Below, piece after piece: positions 15,163-20,579 of a stretch of 20,579 nt of DNA. The notes below the pieces were generated by a model. The model worked only from the letters and a program-made list of their open reading frames with translations. It was not told the origin of the DNA and searched no databases. The stretch spans positions 1-20,579 of the forward strand of contig JAIYCF010000071.1 of the NCBI GenBank assembly GCA_027488165.1. Reading direction: 5' to 3'. The position numbers and the translations under genes were made by a program. How positions within the stretch are numbered: position 1 is the first letter of the stretch; every line of letters starts with the position of its first letter. Source of the stretch: Streptomycetaceae bacterium. Its GTDB lineage: Bacteria; Actinomycetota; Actinomycetes; Nanopelagicales; Nanopelagicaceae.

Positions 15163-15885
15163 CTACCAACCAATCAGTAAAGCGGTAAGTGATGCGATTA
15201 GTGCAAAGAATGGAATCGAGAGCGCGGTTGTCCATTCACGCGCAGTGACAGCGTGCGAATCTAAAGAAGGCAGCGCACCATCAAAGCCGCGCGAGAGCAT
15301 CGCTAAGTGAACCCGTTCACCACGTTCGTATGATCGGATAAATAGCGCGGCAGCTGCAGTTGCTAAAACTTTCCAATGTTTGATGCCGGTTGCAATAAAG
15401 CCACGTGATTCACGGGCTACTTTCATCCGCTCCATTTCGTCGCTGATCACGTTTATGTAGCGCAACATAAAGGAAGCGATCTGAACCATGATCATCGGAA
15501 GTTTTAGTTTTTCTAAACCACGCAGAATTTCGCGTGCGGTAGTTGTAGTTGAAAGAATTACCGCCGCTAAGACACCCAGGGTTCCTTTAACGACGATCGA
15601 AGTTCCGGCAAGTAAGCCATCGCGATAAACAGAAAGCCCGAAGATAGAAAACTTTTCACCTTCGCCGAAAAATGGCATCAAGATCGCGAAGAAGACAAAG
15701 GGAACTTCAATTAACGCGCGCTTGAAGAGCAACAAGATCGGAATCTTGCTCATTACTGCGGTGAAGATAAGCAGGCTAAAGAAGGCGATAAAGGCTGGCC
15801 AACGAGTAATTGGCGTAGCCACAGATACTGAAATAAAGGCCAAAACAGTAAGAATTTTTACATGCGCAGGTAGTGAATGAGTCAC
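15163..15885 (-). CDS. cbiQ: Cobalt/nickel ECF transporter transmembrane protein CbiQ
   Basis: Membrane T-component coupling CbiO to the substrate-binding CbiM. From the GTG at 15885 it is 240 aa with several hydrophobic segments and two coupling motifs, ARESRG and AMLSRG, in helices that contact the ATPase (the second in RGERVHLAMLSRGFDG). The GTG is the only canonical start, but it falls inside the conserved N-terminal pattern HRHSVTHSLPAHVK seen in actinobacterial CbiQ proteins. The same frame continues without a stop to 15981 and encodes a His-rich N-terminus, so the true protein is probably about 272 aa (15163-15981) starting at an ATA codon; see the separate entry. The ORF is followed 2 nt later by cbiO. 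Confidence 0.93.
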   Translation of the reverse strand: MTHSLPAHVKILTVLAFISVSVATPITRWPAFIAFFSLLIFTAVMSKIPILLLFKRALIEVPFVFFAILMPFFGEGEKFSIFGLSVYRDGLLAGTSIVVKGTLGVLAAVILSTTTTAREILRGLEKLKLPMIMVQIASFMLRYINVISDEMERMKVARESRGFIATGIKHWKVLATAAAALFIRSYERGERVHLAMLSRGFDGALPSLDSHAVTAREWTTALSIPFFALIASLTALLIGW

Positions 15886-15981
15886 CGAATGGCGGTGTAG
15901 ATATAGGCGCTCGCCTACATCATGGCCGTGGTGGTGGCCATGTGTATGTACAAGGTCAAGTTCTGGCTTTTGAAGTTTTAT
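15886..15981 (-). other. cbiQ: Probable His-rich N-terminal extension of CbiQ, with ATA as candidate start codon
   Basis: Reading down from 15981 in the cbiQ frame gives (I/M)KLQKPELDLVHTHGHHHG, then HDVGERLYLHRHS, joining directly to the GTG-start protein. His-rich starts followed by LY.H.HS..H.LP.H.K are familiar in actinobacterial CbiQ and may bind metal. No ATG, GTG or TTG occurs in this frame here. The ATA at 15981-15979 overlaps the cbiN stop (TAA, 15980-15978) as ATAA, and GGTGG lies 6 nt upstream. Either AUA is the start or the base is a variant or error for ATG. Confidence 0.6.
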
Positions 15982-16280
15982 TTATTTCCACCAGATTTAC
16001 GGCGGATTAACAGAAAAAATCCAGTTGAGATTGCGCCTGTTACGATCACGCCAATAACACCTGCAGCGCCAGTTGAAAGACGTGGGTTATCTATGCCCTT
16101 AAATCCGTAATCGGAGAGAATCACATCGCTGTTGGTGTTCTCTTTTGCGGTCTCAATGAAACCAATATCTTCGGCTACTTTTTCTAAACCGTCAGGATGA
16201 GATGAGGCGTAGAAGGAAACGACTCCTGCAAGAAAAAGAGATGCGATAAACCCTGAGATTAAGAAAGTTTTCTGCTTCAT
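15978..16280 (-). CDS. cbiN: Cobalt/nickel ECF transporter subunit CbiN (PDGLE protein)
   Basis: 100 residues, two membrane helices (about 6-24 and 73-93) with an external loop between them. HPDGLEKVAEDIGF at 28-41 is the PDGLE hallmark of CbiN-type partners, which load or activate CbiM. The ATG at 16280 overlaps the cbiM stop by one base (TAATG), implying translational coupling. The last residues (RRKSGGNK) are basic and cytoplasmic. Size and position between cbiM and cbiQ are standard for cobalt-type systems; nickel cannot be excluded from sequence alone. Confidence 0.93.
   Translation of the reverse strand: MKQKTFLISGFIASLFLAGVVSFYASSHPDGLEKVAEDIGFIETAKENTNSDVILSDYGFKGIDNPRLSTGAAGVIGVIVTGAISTGFFLLIRRKSGGNK
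15988..15992 (-). promoter_or_regulatory. Shine-Dalgarno-like GGTGG for the extended cbiQ start
   Basis: GGTGG on the minus strand lies 6 nt before the ATA candidate start at 15981, inside the end of cbiN. No comparable site precedes the GTG at 15885, which supports the upstream start. Confidence 0.4.
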
Positions 16281-16954
16281 TAGTTGCTCCGAATCTCTAG
16301 TTTGGAAGTCTCGTTCTTATATCCGTAAACCAAATCTGAGCGGCTGGCAAGAACTGCGCCAACTGCAAAGAAGGTGATCAGCGCTTCGCCGATTCCGATC
16401 AGGAAGTGCGTACCGATCATCGCGGTAAAGACTGCAGAGACTGAGAAAGTTGCATTGGCACCAATCGCATATTGCAGAACGAATCCGGCTGCAGCGGCTG
16501 GAACTGACAAGAGCGCAGCCATTGCGGCAGCGATACTGATTGAGATTTTCTTCTTTGGCATAATCTTCTTAACAAGAAGAAATACGCCATACCCAAACCA
16601 GACTGCAAGAAGTGACATATTAAAGATACTTAAACCAAGTGCGCTTAAACCACCATCGGCAAAGAGCAGCGCTTGCAAAATTAAAACAATTGTTATCGCC
16701 AGAGTTGCCGCATAGGGACCGATTAATACTGCGGCGAGCGCGGCGCCAAGTAAATGTCCGCTCGTTCCGGCAGCTACCGGAAAGTTGAGCATCTGAACTG
16801 CGAAGATAAAGGTGGCGGTAAGCCCTGCAAGTGGCGCAGTCTTCTCATCGAGCGCGGATTTTGATCCGCGGATTGATACGGCGACTCCGGCGGCTGCAAT
16901 TGCGGCAAAAGCGGCGGAGGTAGGGAGGTCGATAAATCCGTCAGGTATATGCAT
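16280..16954 (-). CDS. cbiM: Cobalt/nickel ECF transporter substrate-binding subunit CbiM
   Basis: Multi-pass membrane S-component that binds the metal. I choose the ATG at 16954 (224 aa, starting MHIPDGFID) over the in-frame ATG at 16972: CbiM/NikM proteins begin at this motif, and in the NikM2 structure the metal is held by Met1, His2 and His67. With this start, His2 and a His in TSGHLLG at exactly position 67 line up. Other family marks are SGHLLGAALAAVLIGPYAA and the FADGGLSALGLSIFNM stretch. An 18-nt longer start would bury the metal-binding N-terminus. First gene of the cbiMNQO operon, divergent from the TPR gene, with 125 nt between the chosen start and that gene. Confidence 0.94.
   Translation of the reverse strand: MHIPDGFIDLPTSAAFAAIAAAGVAVSIRGSKSALDEKTAPLAGLTATFIFAVQMLNFPVAAGTSGHLLGAALAAVLIGPYAATLAITIVLILQALLFADGGLSALGLSIFNMSLLAVWFGYGVFLLVKKIMPKKKISISIAAAMAALLSVPAAAAGFVLQYAIGANATFSVSAVFTAMIGTHFLIGIGEALITFFAVGAVLASRSDLVYGYKNETSKLEIRSN
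16287..16290 (-). promoter_or_regulatory. Shine-Dalgarno GGAG for cbiN
   Basis: GGAG on the minus strand lies 6 nt before the cbiN ATG and inside the 3' end of cbiM, supporting the TAATG-coupled start. Confidence 0.6.
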
Positions 16955-16983
16955 GGGTAAAGAATAAGCCATTTGCGAACTAC

Positions 16984-17015
16984 TTGCATCTGCAAAACAG
17001 GGGCAAAATTGCCTC
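16984..17015. promoter_or_regulatory. Two adjacent inverted repeats between divergent cbiM and TPR gene; candidate operator
   Basis: TTGCA-TC-TGCAA (16984-16995) and GGCAA-AA-TTGCC (17002-17013, extendable by outer bases with one G-T) both have 5-bp arms and a 2-nt spacer, with centres 18 bp apart. They lie in the only non-coding stretch upstream of the metal-import operon. They could bind a metal-responsive repressor on one DNA face, but do not match any consensus I can name. Confidence 0.3.
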
Positions 17016-17079
17016 GTAGAGCCACCTGATTGCGCCGAGTTAACGCCCCATCCATATCTTTGCGAGTAGCGTTGCCGTC

Positions 17080-18033
17080 ATGAGCGATGATGACGGCCAG
17101 GACGAGCTCGTAACGGAAGAGATGCTCTGGGATCGAATTCCAGAGGTTCATGGCGCCGATCGCGCAAATACTTATTACGAATTAAGTGCGCGAATTTTTG
17201 CGCGCGGGCAATATGACGAAGCGCTCGCTCTTGCTGAAACAGCGCGCGATATTTTCTCTGAACTAGGTGCCGCCGAATCTAGCGAAGGGCTCGCACAGGC
17301 TTACTCTGCAATTGGATATAACTTAAATCAGTTAAAGCGTATGGACGAGGCTGCCACTGCGATGAGTAAAGCGGTTGAGATTTTGCGCGAAAGCAAATCA
17401 CCACTTTCGCTAGAACTTGCCTGCACATTAGGCGAGTGGTGGTATGCCTCAAAGAATTATGCAAAAGTTGTCGAAATCATGGATGAATGCGCACAAGAGC
17501 ATCTTGTTGATGGAAATCAAATTGGCGCGGCAAATGATCTCCACTTGCTTGGTTGCGCATACCGCGAGCTAAAGCAGTACGACCAAGCTATTACTACCTT
17601 TAAAGAAGCGCGCTTAATCTTTAAGACCGAGAAAGAAGTAATTCAAGTCGCTCGTTGTGATCAGAAGATCGCCTCTTGCTATGTCGAACTCGGTGATGGC
17701 GATAAAGCGATCGAAGCTGCCCGCAAGGCCATCGATGTATTTGAAACCGGACACGATCATCGGCGTGAAACCTTTGCGCTCTACGAATACGGAAAAGCTG
17801 AAGTTCTACTTGGAAAACTCGATGAAGGGCTTGCAACCCTGGATGGCGTTCTGCAGATTATTTCTGAAGAAGAACCTAAGGATTTTGAACTCATCGTGGA
17901 TATTGAAACCCGCATGGCTAGCGTGCTTCGCGCACTTGGCCGTATGGCTGAAGCAAATGAAATTGACCGTCGCCTAGTTGCTGTACGCGAGGCGATGGAA
18001 GATGTCCCAGTCTCGGATGATTTAGGCGACTAA
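17080..18033 (+). CDS. Tetratricopeptide-repeat protein
   Basis: 317 residues, cytoplasmic (no signal or membrane segment), acidic N-terminus (MSDDDGQDELVTEE). About seven helical TPR units cover residues 26-302, e.g. LSARIFARGQYDEALALAE (about 33-51), IGYNLNQLKRMDEAATAMSK, LGCAYRELKQYDQAITTFKE and KIASCYVELGDGDKAIEAAR. The protein is almost entirely TPR with no catalytic domain, so it is presumably a scaffold or binding protein; the partner is unknown. It is followed after 7 nt by a protein-tyrosine phosphatase gene, suggesting one transcript. The ATG at 17080 has only a weak upstream purine stretch. Confidence 0.9.
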   Translation: MSDDDGQDELVTEEMLWDRIPEVHGADRANTYYELSARIFARGQYDEALALAETARDIFSELGAAESSEGLAQAYSAIGYNLNQLKRMDEAATAMSKAVEILRESKSPLSLELACTLGEWWYASKNYAKVVEIMDECAQEHLVDGNQIGAANDLHLLGCAYRELKQYDQAITTFKEARLIFKTEKEVIQVARCDQKIASCYVELGDGDKAIEAARKAIDVFETGHDHRRETFALYEYGKAEVLLGKLDEGLATLDGVLQIISEEEPKDFELIVDIETRMASVLRALGRMAEANEIDRRLVAVREAMEDVPVSDDLGD

Positions 18034-18040
18034 ATAACTC

Positions 18041-18541
18041 GTGCCTGATCTTTCTCATCTGCGAAATCGCGATGAACTTCTTATCACCATGGTTTGTCTC
18101 GGAAATATCTGCCGCTCACCGATGGCAGCAGCGGTGTTGGCAAATAGAACTTCCGATTGGACTGCGCCAAAAATTTTGGTCGATAGCGCCGGAACATCAA
18201 ATTGGCATGTAGGTGAAGGACCCAACCCGCCTTCCAAGAAAACTTGGGAAGCAGCAGGTTACAAGTTCGATCACATCGCATCGCAAATGACCGCTTCGCG
18301 TATGGAGAAATCTGATCTGATTCTGGTGATGGATCGCAGCAATCATCGAAATGTTCTAGCGCTTACCGAAAATACAAATCTGCACAGCAAGGTGCATTTC
18401 TTGCGGGACTTTGATTACACAATTGCTGGCGACCGCGAGGTACCAGATCCATATTCACTTCCTGATTCAGCCTTCGAAGAAGTTTTAGAAATGGTTGAAC
18501 GAGCAGTAGATGGTTTATTGCAGGAGTTAAGCCGAAATTAG
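18041..18541 (+). CDS. Low-molecular-weight protein-tyrosine phosphatase
   Basis: 166 residues from a GTG start 7 nt after the TPR gene. The P-loop VCLGNICRSP carries nucleophile Cys19 and Arg25 (CX5RS), and VPDPY carries the general acid Asp136, the full LMW-PTP catalytic set. SAGTSNWHVGEGPNPP and LVMDRSNHRNV are also family sequences. It hydrolyses phosphotyrosine (or small phosphate esters) in the cytoplasm. Arsenate reductases share the fold, but the DPY loop and length favour a phosphatase. The N-terminal 16 residues are slightly longer than usual; no other start would keep the first strand. Its TAG overlaps the end of the convergent methyltransferase gene by 4 nt (18538-18541). Confidence 0.94.
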   Translation: MPDLSHLRNRDELLITMVCLGNICRSPMAAAVLANRTSDWTAPKILVDSAGTSNWHVGEGPNPPSKKTWEAAGYKFDHIASQMTASRMEKSDLILVMDRSNHRNVLALTENTNLHSKVHFLRDFDYTIAGDREVPDPYSLPDSAFEEVLEMVERAVDGLLQELSRN

Positions 18542-19182
18542 CGAGGCAAGTGCTGCAGCGCCCAGTGATACATCGCTATTGCGCCGGCAGCAGATGCGTT
18601 CATGGAACGAGTTGAACCGTATTGGCGAATTTCATAGAGCACTTCGCAGACTTCAATACCCTCATCTGACATTCCGGCGCCTTCTTGCCCAAATAAAAGT
18701 ACGCAGGATTCAGGTAGTTGCGCACCCTCAAGTTGCTTAGACGTTGGAACGTTATCGATTCCGATAATTGGTAAATTGTTTTCTTTGCACCAAGTAGCAA
18801 AGTCAGCGATGGTTGGGTGATGAATAACGGTTAGGTATTTATCAGTAACCATTGCCCCACGCTTATTCCAGTCGCGTTTTCCGACTATATGCACCGCAGA
18901 AACGTTGAAGGCATTTGCGGTTCTGACTACTGAACCAATATTTAGATCATGCTGCCAATTTTCAATGGCAATATGCAGCTTATGGCGTTTGGTATTCAAA
19001 TCAGCGACGATCGCTTCTACAGTCCAATAGCGATAGTGATCTAAAACATTGCGACGATCGCCATTCTCAAGTAACTCTAAGTCGTACTGTGCACCAGTTG
19101 GCCAAGGTTTTTCATGAGGCCCTACTCCTACAACTGGAAAAAATTCTCCCGGACCGATCGTGGCAGGTGTATTTATTTCCAT
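18538..19182 (-). CDS. TrmH/SpoU-family (SPOUT) RNA 2'-O-methyltransferase
   Basis: 214 residues. All three SPOUT motifs are present: motif 1 NIGSVVRTANAF (81-92, Asn81/Arg87), motif 2 LLFGQEGAGMS (162-172), and motif 3 IRQYGSTRSMNASAAGAIAMY (185-205) forming the AdoMet-binding knot. It transfers methyl from AdoMet to a ribose 2'-OH of tRNA or rRNA; the target is not determinable. The first 67 residues (PHEKPWPTG, LLENGDRRNVLDHYRYW, VEAIVADL) match a lead-in I recognise from actinobacterial members, so it is an ordinary ortholog of that group and not a fusion. Divergent from the 4-TM gene with 51 nt between. Confidence 0.93.
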   Translation of the reverse strand: MEINTPATIGPGEFFPVVGVGPHEKPWPTGAQYDLELLENGDRRNVLDHYRYWTVEAIVADLNTKRHKLHIAIENWQHDLNIGSVVRTANAFNVSAVHIVGKRDWNKRGAMVTDKYLTVIHHPTIADFATWCKENNLPIIGIDNVPTSKQLEGAQLPESCVLLFGQEGAGMSDEGIEVCEVLYEIRQYGSTRSMNASAAGAIAMYHWALQHLPR

Positions 19183-19233
19183 GTGCGCACTCTAAACTTA
19201 ATGTGTAAGAAAGGCTAGAAAGGGCTATTAACT

Positions 19234-19581
19234 ATGGAGACTGTATTTCTCATCGCGTATATCGTGCATATGTTGGCGATAGCCGGAATTCTTGTCTTAC
19301 TACTTCTACAGTGGAATAAGAACCCTCGCAAACTTTCTGGTGGCGTGATGCACTCTGCTGCCACTGCTCTACTGGCCGGAATCGTCATGGTTGGCGCCTA
19401 TTCATCAGCTAAGCCAGATGAGACTTTGAACCACACCACAGTAGGAATCAAATTTATTGTGGTTCTCATTATTTTAGTTCTGAGCTACATGAACGCGAAG
19501 AAGAGCGAGCTGAAGAAGAACATCTGGCTGACGCTGCTTGGTCTAACGGTTCTCAATATCCTTATCGCAACCGTTGCGTAA
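19234..19581 (+). CDS. Small 4-TM membrane protein of unknown function
   Basis: 115 residues with four hydrophobic helices (about 4-26, 39-57, 69-87, 95-114) and short hydrophilic links; two are basic (WNKNPRKLSGG and NAKKSELKK). I do not recognise a family. AAAGG lies about 12 nt before the ATG. It ends 11 nt before the D,D-peptidase gene and likely shares its transcript, which hints at a cell-envelope role but does not prove one. Coding is supported by the helix pattern, tight spacing and lack of a better frame. Confidence 0.8.
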   Translation: METVFLIAYIVHMLAIAGILVLLLLQWNKNPRKLSGGVMHSAATALLAGIVMVGAYSSAKPDETLNHTTVGIKFIVVLIILVLSYMNAKKSELKKNIWLTLLGLTVLNILIATVA

Positions 19582-19592
19582 TTAACCTTTTG

Positions 19593-20579
19593 ATGAATAG
19601 TTTTCTGAAGCGTTCAGCGCTGCTCACTGCAGCGGTATTGGCGATAACGCCGAGCTCTTTTGCCTTTGATCCAGTCTCAGCAGCGAGCGTCTTCTCGCGG
19701 CTAGCGGTAGAGCCAGAGTTAAGCAATCCTTCGGTGTCGCTAGTAGATGTAAGTACGGGCGAAGTTGTCTTTGAATCAAACGCATTCTCGCAACGTAAAC
19801 CTGCATCAACTATGAAGATACTTGCCGCGGCGGCAACACTTAAGCACTTGCAGCCCGAGCAAGTCTTTACCACTCGCGTTTCACTTGGAACAGAGCCAGA
19901 TTCGATTGTTATAGATGGCGAATTTGATCCTTGGGTAGCCATGGATCACCGAGTGGCCACCAAGATGAATCGCACTTCTTTCCCTCGCATTGGCTTCAAT
20001 AGTTTAAGTAAAGTAAAAGAGAGTTCTGGCGGTTCGATCAAAAAACTCAAGGTTTACTACAACGGCATCTATGCCAATGAAGTCGCAAGCTATAAAGCCT
20101 TCTATAAGAAACGTGGCGTTACAGCCACATTTGTAAAGGTCACTGACGAAAAAGCCAGCTTGCTAGCTAGCGAAGAGATTCTGGTTTCCGAATCCCCACA
20201 AGTTGTAAAGATGATGGATTGGTTCCTACTTTGGAGCGATAACCAACTTTCAGAGCGGATGGCTAAGCTCGCAGCGAAGTATTCTGGCAATGGATTTAGC
20301 GATGAAGGAGTTGCGATTACCTTTGCAGAGATTCTCATTGGCTATGGAATCAATCCGGTACAGATACAAGTAATTGATGCCAGTGGTTTATCGAGACAGA
20401 ATAAAATGACTGCCCATGTTCTTGCACAACTGCTCTATAAAATTCATTCCGATCCACTCCTATCAAAGTTGATCAATGGACTTCCCATCAGCGGAAAAAG
20501 TGGAACTCTACAAAGCCGTTATATAAAGACAGCGCCAGATGCGGTTGGTCTCGTAAAGGCCAAGACTGGAACGCTCACA
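19593..20579 (+). CDS. dacB: D-alanyl-D-alanine carboxypeptidase/endopeptidase, family S13 (PBP4/DacB-like), 3' partial
   Basis: The frame runs from the ATG at 19593 to the window edge without a stop: 329 residues, C-terminus missing. It has a signal peptide (MNSFLKRSALLTAAVLAITPSSFA). All three penicillin-binding motifs are present: SxxK Ser72-Thr-Met-Lys75 in KPASTMK, SxN Ser215-Asp-Asn217 in WSDNQLSE, and KTG Lys324-Gly326 in KAKTGTLT. ASGLSRQNKMTA and SGKSGTLQSRY are also typical of S13. It trims peptide stems of peptidoglycan outside the membrane. The spacing between SxxK and SxN (143 residues) is about 100 shorter than in E. coli PBP4, so the inserted accessory domains are reduced; SxN-to-KTG spacing is normal. 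It follows the 4-TM gene by 11 nt. Confidence 0.93.
   Translation, partial: MNSFLKRSALLTAAVLAITPSSFAFDPVSAASVFSRLAVEPELSNPSVSLVDVSTGEVVFESNAFSQRKPASTMKILAAAATLKHLQPEQVFTTRVSLGTEPDSIVIDGEFDPWVAMDHRVATKMNRTSFPRIGFNSLSKVKESSGGSIKKLKVYYNGIYANEVASYKAFYKKRGVTATFVKVTDEKASLLASEEILVSESPQVVKMMDWFLLWSDNQLSERMAKLAAKYSGNGFSDEGVAITFAEILIGYGINPVQIQVIDASGLSRQNKMTAHVLAQLLYKIHSDPLLSKLINGLPISGKSGTLQSRYIKTAPDAVGLVKAKTGTLT

Noticed and set aside
15161..15235. Longer cbiO start at 15235
   Set aside because: It would add 25 residues with no family similarity that overlap the cbiQ end; the ATG at 15160 follows the cbiQ stop by 2 nt and matches usual CbiO N-termini.
15922..16110. Plus-strand open frame opposite the cbiN-cbiQ junction
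   Set aside because: It is the mirror of the His-rich CbiQ start and CbiN end, both of which have clear family motifs.
16973..17079. Cobalamin riboswitch upstream of cbiM
   Set aside because: The gap is too short for the roughly 200-nt element. A GCCACCTG string near the B12 box consensus is on the wrong strand for cbiM.
19562..19942. Minus-strand open frame of 126 codons opposite the start of the S13 peptidase
   Set aside because: The plus frame has a signal peptide and the SxxK motif; the minus frame shows nothing known.

Overview
The window looks like chromosomal DNA of a small-genome, AT-leaning actinobacterium. The best guess is a freshwater planktonic lineage such as Nanopelagicales (acI). 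This rests on an actinobacterial-type SPOUT methyltransferase with a long conserved N-terminal lead-in, a CbiQ whose N-terminus carries a His-rich stretch as in many Actinobacteria, very tight gene packing, and a giant exported protein built of Gly-rich, InlB-type, LamG, PA14 and Ig-like modules. The lineage call is inference; no rRNA gene is present.

Layout. (1) About 2-11575, plus strand: one enormous exported repeat protein, cut at its 5' end by the window edge. (2) 11596-12501: a 10-TM EamA/DMT transporter. (3) 12550-14400: a second exported protein of six Ig-like (Big_2-type) repeats. (4) 14414-16954, minus strand: a cbiMNQO cobalt (or nickel) ECF importer with overlapping or 2-nt-spaced genes. 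(5) 17080-18541, plus strand: a TPR protein, then a low-molecular-weight protein-tyrosine phosphatase. (6) 18538-19182, minus strand: a TrmH/SpoU-type RNA methyltransferase, convergent with the phosphatase. (7) 19234-20579, plus strand: a 4-TM protein of unknown function, then a peptidoglycan D,D-peptidase of family S13 (PBP4/DacB-like) that runs off the right edge.

How the genes fit together. The left half is surface or secretion biology: two exported beta-sandwich repeat proteins flank a small-molecule transporter. The middle is a metal uptake operon, presumably feeding cobalamin-related metabolism. The right half is housekeeping: TPR scaffold, phosphatase, RNA modification and cell wall. 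No mobile element, CRISPR array, tRNA or rRNA was recognised. Gaps between genes are all under about 130 bases.

Most interesting observations. In the giant protein, several modules appear to be inserted inside other modules: one InlB repeat is split by two LamG-like domains, and one Ig-like repeat is split by a Gly-rich domain that is itself split by two PA14 domains. Separately, cbiQ appears to lack any canonical start codon that would include its conserved N-terminus; the only well-placed candidate is an AUA codon with a good Shine-Dalgarno.
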